Below are positions 1 through 6,356 of a stretch of 39,233 nucleotides of DNA, piece by piece. Numbering within the stretch: the stretch's first letter is position 1; each line of letters begins with the position of its first letter. The notes under the pieces were generated by a model. That model searched no databases. It worked only from the letters and a program-made list of their open reading frames with translations, and was not told the origin of the DNA. Origin of the DNA: Nitrososphaerota archaeon (GTDB taxonomy: Archaea; Thermoproteota; Nitrososphaeria; Nitrososphaerales; JACQRY01); assembly GCA_016184315.1 (NCBI GenBank), contig JACPCU010000026.1, positions 1-39,233 on the forward strand. Reading direction: 5' to 3'. Position numbers and translations under genes: made by a program.

Positions 1-16
1 TGCAGTGTTGCATAAT
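1..16 (+). repeat. Left terminal inverted repeat of the IS
   Basis: The core gttgcataat (7-16) is perfectly inverted at 1020-1029. Bases 1-3 (tgc) also match the outermost bases of the right repeat. The repeat may extend left of the window. Confidence 0.7.
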
Positions 17-80
17 CATAGCGAATAATCAAGGAAATTTGATTCGAGTGCGCTTGAGCTGACGGCATCACCCCTACTCC

Positions 81-971
81 ATGTCCGCAAGGGATTGGAG
101 CAGCTACAACGACGCACTAGTCAGAAGGGGATACATCGGCATCGACTCCTCCATGCTGGATGTCTGGAGGAAGGAGCTGAAGAGGGAGAACAGGGGGAAG
201 GTCGGGGTGCCATACCGATACCCTGAATCCTTAGTCAGGCTCATATCGTGCATGAGGCTCATCTTCCACCTTCCTTACAGGCAGGCTGAGGGTTTCGTCA
301 AATTCCTCTCCGAGCACATCGATGGCCTCTCCGTTCCAGACTACTCTACAATTGCGAGAAGGGCCAATGGGTTGAACATCTCTCTGGACGACTCACTCGT
401 CAAATCCGATAACCCGGTCAGCATAGCCGTTGACGCATCTGGCATCAAGGTCCACAACGGAGGGGACTGGATGAGGAGGGTCTGGAAGGTGAAGAAGGGC
501 TACCTGAAGTTCCACATCGCCGTGGACACGAAGACGAGCCAGATAGTCTCGATGGACGTGTCATCGGAGAAGGTCCACGATGGAAGGAGACTGAAGAGGC
601 TTGTGAACAGAGCGAGGGAGAACGTCAGGGTGAAGAGGGTTCTCGGGGACGGGGCCTACGATTCCAGAGCCAACTTCAACTTCCTTGCTCGGAATCATAT
701 CAAGGCCGTGATCAGGGTGAGGAGGAACTCCGTTCCGAAGAGCAAGGGCTGTCAGGCGAGGAAGCTTGCGGTGATAGAGCAGAAGGCGTTCAAGCCCAAA
801 TCCTGGAGCAGGATACACCGATTCGGTTACAGGTGGAGGGCTGAAGGCGCATTCTCGTCGATAAAACGCATCTTTGGTGAGTACGTATCAGCCAGGAAGT
901 TCGCCAATATGGCAAGGGAGATGCTGATGAAGGCATCGATCTACAACGGGTTCATGGCAGCACTGATGTAA
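81..971 (+). CDS. IS5-family DDE transposase
   Basis: This 296-residue protein is a DDE transposase that would cut and join the ends of the surrounding element. The N-terminal part (about 1-105) has the character of the IS5 DNA-binding domain. The catalytic triad is visible as D118 (in AVDASGIK), D190 (in LGDGAYD) and E255. E255 sits in an R-x3-E-x6-K signature (R251, E255, K262), typical of IS4/IS5-group enzymes. Length is normal for a one-ORF archaeal IS5-like element, and no frameshift or stop interrupts it. Start ATG at 81 is the first in frame. The family call is firm; the exact IS subgroup is not determined. Confidence 0.9.
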   Translation: MSARDWSSYNDALVRRGYIGIDSSMLDVWRKELKRENRGKVGVPYRYPESLVRLISCMRLIFHLPYRQAEGFVKFLSEHIDGLSVPDYSTIARRANGLNISLDDSLVKSDNPVSIAVDASGIKVHNGGDWMRRVWKVKKGYLKFHIAVDTKTSQIVSMDVSSEKVHDGRRLKRLVNRARENVRVKRVLGDGAYDSRANFNFLARNHIKAVIRVRRNSVPKSKGCQARKLAVIEQKAFKPKSWSRIHRFGYRWRAEGAFSSIKRIFGEYVSARKFANMAREMLMKASIYNGFMAALM

Positions 972-1019
972 AAGGAAGGCGACAGAGTGACTCACAGAGA
1001 TGACATATCAACTCATAGA

Positions 1020-1035
1020 ATTATGCAACTGAGCA
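1020..1035 (-). repeat. Right terminal inverted repeat of the IS
   Basis: It reads attatgcaactgagca, and its reverse complement matches positions 1-16 at 13 of 16 bases, with the inner ten perfect. It lies about 50 bases after the transposase stop codon. Confidence 0.7.
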
Positions 1036-1049
1036 GTGTGTTGGAAACG

Positions 1050-1056
1050 TTTAATT
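1050..1056 (+). promoter_or_regulatory. Probable TATA box of the toxin-antitoxin operon
   Basis: The sequence tttaatt lies 34 bases before the antitoxin ATG, just outside the IS right repeat. The spacing fits an archaeal TATA element with a short leader. It is not known whether insertion of the IS changed the upstream BRE or operator. Confidence 0.4.
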
Positions 1057-1089
1057 GCAACTCTGATTATTTCCTTTCTTGGGTAGGAA

Positions 1090-1335
1090 ATGGTAAGAAT
1101 CAAGGTCAGACTGGGTGCAAAAGGTCAGCTTGTAATTCCAAAGGTCATCAGGGAGAGTTTAGGTCTAACCGAGAATAAGTTCATCATTCTAGAGCTAAAA
1201 GACAAGACATTAGAGCTCAAGGGTGTTGACGAAAACATCCCAGACAAATGGGAGTTAATAGCTAAAAGGGAAGGACTTGATGTAACGGAAAGCCTCGTTT
1301 ACGGGGACAAGTTGTACGAGCAGGTTTTCAGTTAG
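1090..1335 (+). CDS. vapB: AbrB/MazE-type antitoxin (VapB)
   Basis: An 81-residue protein with an N-terminal swapped-hairpin AbrB domain: the first 25 residues contain the family hallmark K-G-Q-L-V-I-P-K-x-I-R followed by LGL. The acidic C-terminal half (about 45-81) would be the segment that wraps around and neutralises the toxin. The stop codon is followed without any gap by the toxin ATG, which is typical of translationally coupled toxin-antitoxin pairs. Such antitoxins usually bind their own promoter, together with toxin, to repress the operon; that part is family knowledge. The start is the ATG of the MVRIKVRLG sequence. Confidence 0.85.
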   Translation: MVRIKVRLGAKGQLVIPKVIRESLGLTENKFIILELKDKTLELKGVDENIPDKWELIAKREGLDVTESLVYGDKLYEQVFS

Positions 1336-1734
1336 ATGCTGTACTTGGATGCGAACTTCTTCATTTTTGCCCTCTTGGATAATACAGGGAAAGGTCAGAG
1401 GGCGAGGGAAATCTTCAGAGGCATAGCAGGCGGAAGAGAAGAAGCTGTAACATCTCCCTTGACTTTAGATGAATTAATGTGGGTTCTTATTAGGGGAGAT
1501 AGAAGACAGCTGTTTAGAACCGCTATCGAAGGCGTATATGCGACACCGAGCCTCGAAATACTAACGGTTTCCTCGATAATACCGATGACTGCCTTAGACA
1601 TGATGGAAGAATATGATTTGAAGCCTCGGGACGCCTTCCACGCTGCTATCATGAAGGAAAACAGGATTACCAATATTGTAACTGACGATGCAGATTTTGA
1701 CCGCGTTAAATGGATTGACCGTATCACTTTCTAA
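1336..1734 (+). CDS. vapC: PIN-domain ribonuclease toxin (VapC-like)
   Basis: A 132-residue single-domain PIN protein. The four acidic positions expected for the Mg2+/Mn2+ site are present: D5 (MLYLDANFF), E46 (LDELMW), D99 (PRDAFHAA) and D117 or D120 (TDDADFDR). All essential residues are intact, so the toxin should be active as an RNA endonuclease, probably on a tRNA or rRNA site as for other VapC proteins; the target is not readable from sequence. It is immediately downstream of its AbrB-type partner and next to an IS element, an accessory context. Confidence 0.85.
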   Translation: MLYLDANFFIFALLDNTGKGQRAREIFRGIAGGREEAVTSPLTLDELMWVLIRGDRRQLFRTAIEGVYATPSLEILTVSSIIPMTALDMMEEYDLKPRDAFHAAIMKENRITNIVTDDADFDRVKWIDRITF

Positions 1735-1816
1735 ACAACTTTCTTGTTCACGGATAGGCAAATCGTAAGCTACAAGAATGATCGTTTTGAAACGCATGGT
1801 CTTGGAGGAGGGGTTG

Positions 1817-2284
1817 ATGACTAGTATTACGTTAAATCCGATTGGTGTTGTAAGGTCTCCTTTGAAGCAAGGTCCAGTCAAAGATAGACGGACCGTGGTT
1901 TCTGAGATCATCCTCGACAAAGGGTTCGCTGGAGGCGCAAGAGGTCTTGAGGAGTTCTCCCATATCTATGTGCTGTACTGGGCTCATAGAGCCCGTGCGA
2001 GGAGGAAGACTAGTCTGATGGTGAATCCTGCTGGGCGGACTGATGTTGCCCCTGTCGGGGTCTTCGCGAGTAGGAGTCCTCATAGGCCTAACCGGATTCT
2101 TCAGAGTATAGTCGAAGTGTTGGAGCGGAAGGGGAATGTGCTTCGCGTCAGAGGTCTTGACGCTTTGGATGGGAGTCCCGTGTTGGACATCAAGCCATAT
2201 GATTTGTTCGACGTTATTGATAATCCCCGTATGGCTGCGTGGTGGCTTCAGATTCACGATCAGTGCAGCGTTAAACGAAAGTAG
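1817..2284 (+). CDS. trmO: tRNA (adenine-N6)-methyltransferase TrmO (TsaA-like)
   Basis: This is a member of the TsaA/UPF0066 family, which in bacteria methylates N6 of t6A at position 37 of threonine tRNAs, using SAM. Family motifs seen are NPIGVVRSP at the N-terminus, LEEFSHIYVLYW, SRSPHRPNRI, and LDALDGSPVLDIKPY. The length of 155 residues fits a one-domain archaeal form. I prefer the ATG at 1817 because ggaggagggg stands eight bases upstream and the protein then begins just before the conserved strand. An in-frame ATG at 1778 would add 13 residues without similarity to the family. It stands alone, with a convergent minus-strand cluster after it. Confidence 0.85.
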   Translation: MTSITLNPIGVVRSPLKQGPVKDRRTVVSEIILDKGFAGGARGLEEFSHIYVLYWAHRARARRKTSLMVNPAGRTDVAPVGVFASRSPHRPNRILQSIVEVLERKGNVLRVRGLDALDGSPVLDIKPYDLFDVIDNPRMAAWWLQIHDQCSVKRK

Positions 2285-2321
2285 TGAACTCTTATTGCTT
2301 TGTTCATTAGAATCAGGGATT

Positions 2322-2388
2322 GGCGAGCGATGATGAGTCTAGCCCTAGCGATCAAAAGATGAGCGCGATCTTGAGTTCCGAGCTCGCC
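2322..2388 (+). ncRNA. Candidate C/D-box-like small RNA
   Basis: The stretch is closed by a perfect 7-bp terminal stem (ggcgagc 2322-2328 with gctcgcc 2382-2388). Directly inside the 5' arm is atgatga (2330-2336), which fits the C-box consensus RUGAUGA. A C'-like agatgag lies in the middle and a D-like ccga (one mismatch from CUGA) abuts the 3' arm. The 67-nt length is right for an archaeal C/D guide RNA. The D and D' boxes are imperfect, so this may instead be a bidirectional terminator hairpin between convergent genes. Confidence 0.3.
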
Positions 2389-2391
2389 ACA

Positions 2392-2508
2392 TCAACGCAA
2401 TAGAACAATTAGTACTGAAAGCACTAAGACCACCAAGAGAACTGCCACAGCCATCCGCTTCTTTCTTGAGCGCTTACGCTCACGCGGAGTGAGCAGCGGC
2501 GGAATCAT
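2392..2508 (-). CDS. Possible 38-residue basic single-membrane-span peptide
   Basis: A short open frame that encodes a positively charged head (RERKRSRKKR at residues 9-18), followed by about 19 strongly hydrophobic residues (AVAVLLVVLVLSVLIVLL) and a final Arg. This is the layout of a tail-anchored or inside-positive membrane peptide. It begins 18 bases after the stop codon of the upstream gene and is in the same frame as it. There is no strong Shine-Dalgarno site before the ATG; a TTG four codons earlier is an alternative start. Product and function are not recognised. The composition argues for a real gene, but expression is unproven. Confidence 0.4.
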   Translation of the reverse strand: MIPPLLTPRERKRSRKKRMAVAVLLVVLVLSVLIVLLR

Positions 2509-2526
2509 TATTCTGAGCAAGCAGAT

Positions 2527-2820
2527 TCACTCTGTCCAATCTTTTCTCGAAGGCTTAGATTCGATGACAACTTCGCCTTCTATCAGCTTCCGCTGCAGCT
2601 CCACGCTGAATTCCTCCACATCTACGCCTATCTGCTGTAGCCTACCTGTGGTTTTTCGTGGAAGCTGGGTGCTGATGTTTTGTCCTCCCCATCGTCCAAA
2701 CGCTATGGCATTGAAGCTGAGCTTCTCTTTGCCTATGATGACGTAGCCTGAAAGACGGTTGGCTACTTCTCCTGCCTCCACCTTCTCCACATGAACTTCG
2801 AGGTTAAGCTCCGACGCCAT
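2527..2820 (-). CDS. Unrecognised 97-residue protein
   Basis: I do not recognise this family. The protein is soluble, with alternating strands and charged turns in its first two thirds (ELNLEVHVEKVEAGE, LSGYVIIGKEKLSF) and a charged helix-like C-terminal part (VEEFSVELQRKLIEG). It starts only two bases after the stop codon of the 137-residue gene upstream, so the two are very probably co-translated. A TGA stop separates it from an in-frame basic membrane segment. Its conserved-looking strand pattern and tight coupling make it a likely real gene; the role is unknown. Confidence 0.6.
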   Translation of the reverse strand: MASELNLEVHVEKVEAGEVANRLSGYVIIGKEKLSFNAIAFGRWGGQNISTQLPRKTTGRLQQIGVDVEEFSVELQRKLIEGEVVIESKPSRKDWTE

Positions 2821-2822
2821 TC

Positions 2823-3236
2823 TTACTTCACTATGATGCTACGATTGATGCGCCCGTCAACAAGATACAGGCTGTGTTTGCTGGGCGACTGAGCCTCTGC
2901 TGCAGAGACAGAGTAATTGTCGTTTACTGTCAACGGGCAAGTCTTGCCATCAACGCATGAATGGTCAAACTGTTTTCCGGGTTTAGCCTCCAGCAGCTCC
3001 CACTTCACCTCTGCGCCAATCATGCATATCAGGATGGCCCACTTTGATCCTTCATCCCTCTTGGGGAACCCTACAACAGAAGAAAGCTCGGTGAGCCCCC
3101 ACCGCTTATCCTCGCAGAACAAGTCCCTGCATTTCGTGCATATCCAGACATCCACGGCGCCAAAGGGATCCTGCGCGGTACGTAGGAAGATGTTGACTAC
3201 ACCGTAGTAGACTGTGCTGTGGCTACAGTTCTCCAT
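2823..3236 (-). CDS. Unrecognised cysteine-rich 137-residue protein
   Basis: No family recognised. The protein has seven cysteines, including a CTKC pair (about residues 33-36) with a further Cys nearby, and a DHSCVDGKTC segment near residues 91-100. This could be a metal site, but the pattern does not match a zinc finger I can name. The middle (WAILICMIGAEVKWELLEA) is hydrophobic but too charged for a clear membrane span. It heads an apparent operon with the 97-residue gene and possibly the membrane peptide; a TATA-like box lies about 45 bases upstream of its ATG. Confidence 0.6.
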   Translation of the reverse strand: MENCSHSTVYYGVVNIFLRTAQDPFGAVDVWICTKCRDLFCEDKRWGLTELSSVVGFPKRDEGSKWAILICMIGAEVKWELLEAKPGKQFDHSCVDGKTCPLTVNDNYSVSAAEAQSPSKHSLYLVDGRINRSIIVK

Positions 3237-3278
3237 TAAGCCTCAGGCTGCCTCTACCGGATGCCTAATGGCTCTCCA

Positions 3279-3285
3279 TTTAAAG
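3279..3285 (-). promoter_or_regulatory. TATA-like box for the 137/97-residue gene pair
   Basis: Read on the minus strand the sequence is ctttaaa, inside gcatgctttaaatgg. It is about 45 bases before the ATG at 3236, consistent with a transcript start near 3255 and a short leader. It overlaps no coding sequence, because the upstream gene ends at 3291. Confidence 0.4.
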
Positions 3286-3290
3286 CATGC

Positions 3291-3671
3291 TTACCGTTTA
3301 CTGACGGGTCTGTTCTCAAAGGGCTCTGAGAGACGCTTCGACAGGCTATCCGCAACAGACCGTTTCTGCTTGAGCATGAGCCTATTCTCCTCTTCCAGAA
3401 TCTTGTACAGGTTGGTTATCGCCATCCGGGGATGCAGTGGTTGAAGCACATCGCCGTCAGAGGGGCTTCGGATCACCATGCCTTTGCTAACCATGACTTC
3501 TACGCACGACTGGGCTTCCTCGACGCTGATTCCCAGTTTCTCGGCAATTCTGTCTGCTTTCATATCTCCTTCAGAGACCAGCGTAAGGTAAGCGAGTGCA
3601 ACATGTTCTGACACATTGAATTCTATGCTGATTGTCTTGGCGTCTTCAGCTATCCTGCGCACAGAGGGCAA
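3291..3671 (-). CDS. Winged-helix-like regulatory protein, 126 residues
   Basis: The N-terminal two thirds read as a helix-turn-helix of the winged type: ALAYLTLVSEGDMKADRIAE, then KLGISVEEAQSCVEVMVSKG, then a wing region ending near residue 80. A charged coiled-coil-like tail (NLYKILEEENRLMLKQKR) may mediate dimerisation. No ligand or enzyme domain is seen. It follows the TrmB-type regulator by 21 bases. The start codon is TTG, chosen because it opens the frame just before the HTH; a small hairpin encloses it. The target is not known, but neighbouring genes are natural candidates. Confidence 0.6.
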   Translation of the reverse strand: MPSVRRIAEDAKTISIEFNVSEHVALAYLTLVSEGDMKADRIAEKLGISVEEAQSCVEVMVSKGMVIRSPSDGDVLQPLHPRMAITNLYKILEEENRLMLKQKRSVADSLSKRLSEPFENRPVSKR

Positions 3672-3688
3672 GCGGGGTTCCGTTGCCC
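3666..3688 (-). promoter_or_regulatory. Hairpin sequestering the start codon of the 126-residue gene
   Basis: The arms gggcaa (3666-3671) and ttgccc (3683-3688) are perfectly complementary. On the minus strand the 3' arm contains the TTG start codon at 3671-3669. The hairpin begins a few bases after the stop codon of the preceding TrmB-like gene, so a terminating ribosome could open it. This suggests translational coupling; a chance hairpin is possible. Confidence 0.3.
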
Positions 3689-3692
3689 CTAT

Positions 3693-4514
3693 TTACTTTG
3701 ATGCAGAGATTGATGTTTCTTTCATGGGGTGAGAGTCATTCCACAGGTATCCAAAGTAGCTCCTCGCCAGTCTAGCCAGACCGGGGTGATCCGCCCATAT
3801 GGCGATCTGGGATTCAGACCCGTCTTCGCCGCCTAGGAGAAGAACCACTTCCTTGTCGTCAGCTATGACTCCTCCTCCGAACATCTGATCTCTCAGACGA
3901 ACCTCAGCGTATCTTGAGAGAGAACGGAGAAAATCTGGGCTGGTGCCGGAGGACACCATTATCATGACGTTGAGACCCTTCTCCTTTAGGGCTGATGCCA
4001 CAGGGATGAGTGTAGCTCCGAACTCGTCAAGCACCGAGGGCAATGCCACCATCAGCTCCTTCTCGCAGGTGTCAAGAGTTTCTTTGACTTTGCTGAGGAT
4101 GTTGAACTCTCCTCTGACTATCCATATTTCGGGGAGCTCCTTGCTGCCCCTCTTATCATAGAGCGGCATAAGGTCCTTCAGGGCCACTTCCTCGTTCTTC
4201 GCCCTTTCCCGTTCAAGCCTCGTCCTTGTAGTTTCAAGAGCTGTGGATGGAGACTTCGGGTAGAACTTGCTTGGCCTGGAGCGATCCGCCTCGATCCATC
4301 CCTTAGACTCCAAGGTGCCCAACACATCATAGATCTTGGAGTAGGGGACTCCTGAGTGACGGCTTACCTCTGCCGCAGTCATGTTACCGAACTCTATCAG
4401 TGACGCGTATGCCTTAATCTCATACCCGGTGAGACCTAGGCCATCCAAGGCGCGCTTCGCTCTCTCACTCACACTCACAGGTATCCACTTTTCACCTTCG
4501 GATTCGTGCGACAA
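3693..4514 (-). CDS. TrmB-family transcriptional regulator
   Basis: A 273-residue protein with the TrmB plan. Residues about 20-90 form a winged helix (GLTGYEIKAYASLIEFGNMT, then AAEVSRHSGVPYSKIYDVLG, the classic TrmB recognition helix). A coiled-coil linker follows (about 95-125), then a C-terminal effector domain of the phospholipase-D-like fold without catalytic HKD residues. Known TrmB proteins sense sugars or other metabolites. It is divergent from the Tes-like radical SAM gene, with a 52-base shared promoter, so that gene is its most likely target. The start is uncertain: TTG at 4514 sits only a few bases from the TATA palindrome, and a GTG at 4478 preceded by aaggtgaa is a good alternative. 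Confidence 0.85.
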   Translation of the reverse strand: MSHESEGEKWIPVSVSERAKRALDGLGLTGYEIKAYASLIEFGNMTAAEVSRHSGVPYSKIYDVLGTLESKGWIEADRSRPSKFYPKSPSTALETTRTRLERERAKNEEVALKDLMPLYDKRGSKELPEIWIVRGEFNILSKVKETLDTCEKELMVALPSVLDEFGATLIPVASALKEKGLNVMIMVSSGTSPDFLRSLSRYAEVRLRDQMFGGGVIADDKEVVLLLGGEDGSESQIAIWADHPGLARLARSYFGYLWNDSHPMKETSISASK

Positions 4515-4515
4515 G

Positions 4516-4536
4516 ACTTATAAGTAATTTGTACAA
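4516..4536. promoter_or_regulatory. Divergent promoter with two palindromes
   Basis: Two perfect palindromes, acttataagt (4516-4525) and ttgtacaa (4529-4536), lie between the regulator gene and the radical SAM gene. The first also reads as a TATA box in both directions; towards the plus strand its spacing gives a start near 4548 and an 18-base leader. The second is a good operator candidate for a dimeric regulator such as the adjacent TrmB protein. Confidence 0.5.
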
Positions 4537-4566
4537 AGCACTTACAACCCTTAGTGGTGTAAAAGA

Positions 4567-6231
4567 ATGGCACTCTTACAGATAGAACGGAAACCCGATT
4601 CAGCATTCCAGGGACGCCTTATCAGGCACACCCAGAGCATTTGCCCTGACTGCAACCGCATCCTGCCAGCCAACGTAATTGAGCACGACAACAAGGTGTG
4701 GCTGCACAAGGTCTGCCCCCAGCACGGGGAAGTCGAGGAGCTCTATTTCGGCTCCTACGAAATGTACCAGAAGTTCAGCACATATTGGGTCGACGGTAAA
4801 GGAACCCATGCACCCAACGTGCCCATCGACCTATGCGCATGCCCCATGAACTGCGGTCTATGCTCGAACCACCTGAGCCACACCGGCTTAGCGAACATCA
4901 TTGTCACCAACAGATGTGACTTGACGTGCTGGTACTGCTTCTTCTACGTCAAGAAGGGCCTAGAAGGCGCATACGTCTACGAGCCTACCCACAACCAAGT
5001 TAGAGGAATGGTGCGTGCCCTCAAAGCAGAACGCCCCGTGGGAGGAAACTCCCTGCAGATCACCGGCGGTGAACCGACTCTAAGAGATGACTTGGCAGAC
5101 ATTATCAAGATCATCCACGAAGAAGGCGTAGACCACATTCAGCTCAACACCAACGGCATCAACCTCGCCCTCCAACCAGAGCTAGCCACAAAACTGAAGG
5201 CGGCTGGCCTAAGCAACCTCTACCTCAGCTTCGACGGCATCTCTCCGAGAACCAACCCGAAGAATCACTGGGAAGCCCCCTACACGCTGGATAGCTGCAG
5301 GAAAGCCCATGTCGGAGTAGTCCTTGTTCCCACTGTAATCAAATCTGTGAACGACCATGAGCTCGGCGGAATCCTGAGATTCGCCCAGAAGAACATCGAT
5401 GTCGTCAGAGCCATCAGCTACCAGCCTGTCTCCTTGACGGGCAGAATGAAGAAACAGGAGAGAGAGAAGTATAGGATCACTATCCCTGACTGCATCCATA
5501 GGATTGAGGAGCAGACCGAAGGTGAGATCACAAGGGACGCTTGGTTCCCTGTGCCCAGCTGCTCTCCTATCACTCACTTCGTTGAAACCTTCACAAGGAA
5601 GCCACAGTACGAACTCTCAATACACTTCGCCTGCGGAGCAGGAACCTACGTGTTCCTAGACGAAGACCGCAACAAACTGGTACCCATGACATCGTTCGTA
5701 GACATCAGGGGCCTCCTCGAATACCTCGACGAGAAGTCTGACGAGATCAACTCCGGCGGCAACAGGTATATCGCCGCTGCAAGATTCATGGCCAAGATAG
5801 GCTCCTTCATAGACAAGGCCAAACAGCCAAAGGGCTTGAACATGTCCAAGCTGCTGGTGAACGCGTTGATCAAACATGACTACTCCTCAGTAGGACAGTT
5901 CCACCTGAAGAGCATGTTCCTAGGTATGATGCACTTCCAAGACAAGTACAACCAGGACGAGGAGAGGCTTCAGAGATGCGACATCCACTACCTGAATCCT
6001 GATATGAGGATCATACCCTTCTGCTCCTTCAACGTCATCCCTGAGTGGTACAGGGACAGGATACAGAAGAAGTACGGCATTACCGTCGAGCAGTGGGAGA
6101 AGGAACATGGCGAGAAGCTGGAAGCGAAGCTCTACAAAGGCACTCTGCGAAGACTCGGAGCTCAAAAGCCACACGAAATCATGGGCTGCGCCACTTCAGC
6201 AGTTCACATAGAGCCCATCACAGGCGTCTAG
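4567..6231 (+). CDS. Tes-like radical SAM enzyme (COG1964)
   Basis: A 554-residue Fe-S enzyme of the superfamily that includes tetraether lipid synthase (Tes) and MJ0619. An N-terminal rubredoxin-like site is formed by C26, C29, C50 and H53. A second cysteine set, C90, C92, C96 and C99, precedes the radical SAM motif C117-x3-C121-x2-C124 (RCDLTCWYC). TGGEPTLRDDL and NTNGINLA follow as SAM-contact motifs. Additional cysteines near residues 500-540 could bind another cluster. In Tes such clusters support C-C coupling of lipid chains. This protein has CWYCFF instead of the CPICFA that I associate with Tes, so it may be a paralogue with another lipid or cofactor substrate. Start ATG 4567 follows a ggtg site. 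Confidence 0.75.
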   Translation: MALLQIERKPDSAFQGRLIRHTQSICPDCNRILPANVIEHDNKVWLHKVCPQHGEVEELYFGSYEMYQKFSTYWVDGKGTHAPNVPIDLCACPMNCGLCSNHLSHTGLANIIVTNRCDLTCWYCFFYVKKGLEGAYVYEPTHNQVRGMVRALKAERPVGGNSLQITGGEPTLRDDLADIIKIIHEEGVDHIQLNTNGINLALQPELATKLKAAGLSNLYLSFDGISPRTNPKNHWEAPYTLDSCRKAHVGVVLVPTVIKSVNDHELGGILRFAQKNIDVVRAISYQPVSLTGRMKKQEREKYRITIPDCIHRIEEQTEGEITRDAWFPVPSCSPITHFVETFTRKPQYELSIHFACGAGTYVFLDEDRNKLVPMTSFVDIRGLLEYLDEKSDEINSGGNRYIAAARFMAKIGSFIDKAKQPKGLNMSKLLVNALIKHDYSSVGQFHLKSMFLGMMHFQDKYNQDEERLQRCDIHYLNPDMRIIPFCSFNVIPEWYRDRIQKKYGITVEQWEKEHGEKLEAKLYKGTLRRLGAQKPHEIMGCATSAVHIEPITGV

Positions 6232-6263
6232 GCCAATACGTCAGGCAACACGTAGAGGGAGCG

Positions 6264-6303
6264 GGTGGAGCAAACATATCCACTCCTCCAACCATCCTTT
6301 TTT
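6264..6303 (+). terminator. Probable terminator of the radical SAM gene
   Basis: A stem formed by ggtggag (6264-6270) and ctccaacc (6286-6293), with one bulged base, is followed by a run of six T at 6298-6303. T-rich tracts end transcripts in archaea. The site lies 33 bases after the stop codon and before the promoter of the next gene. Confidence 0.45.
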
Positions 6304-6356
6304 CAAACACCTTATTATTAGCGCAGAAACCACCTTATTAGGAGCGACCGAACATC

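Larger units (their letters stand above)
1..1035 (+). mobile_element. IS5-like insertion sequence
   Basis: The element consists of one transposase gene between short terminal inverted repeats. The left end reads gttgcataat at 7-16 and the right end has its exact reverse complement at 1020-1029; outside this core the match continues weakly (13 of 16 positions over 1-16 and 1020-1035). The total of about 1.03 kb is ordinary for an IS5-group element. The outer left boundary may lie before the window, so a target-site duplication cannot be tested. The coding capacity looks intact. A toxin-antitoxin pair follows directly. Confidence 0.75.

Noticed and set aside
987-1178. Open frame of 63 codons spanning the IS end and the antitoxin start
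   Set aside because: It runs through the IS terminal repeat and overlaps the antitoxin in another frame; the composition is not protein-like.
2527-2529. TGA as selenocysteine codon linking the 97-residue protein to the membrane peptide
   Set aside because: No SECIS-like element or selenoprotein family is visible, and selenocysteine is rare in archaea outside a few groups. A plain stop is the simple reading.
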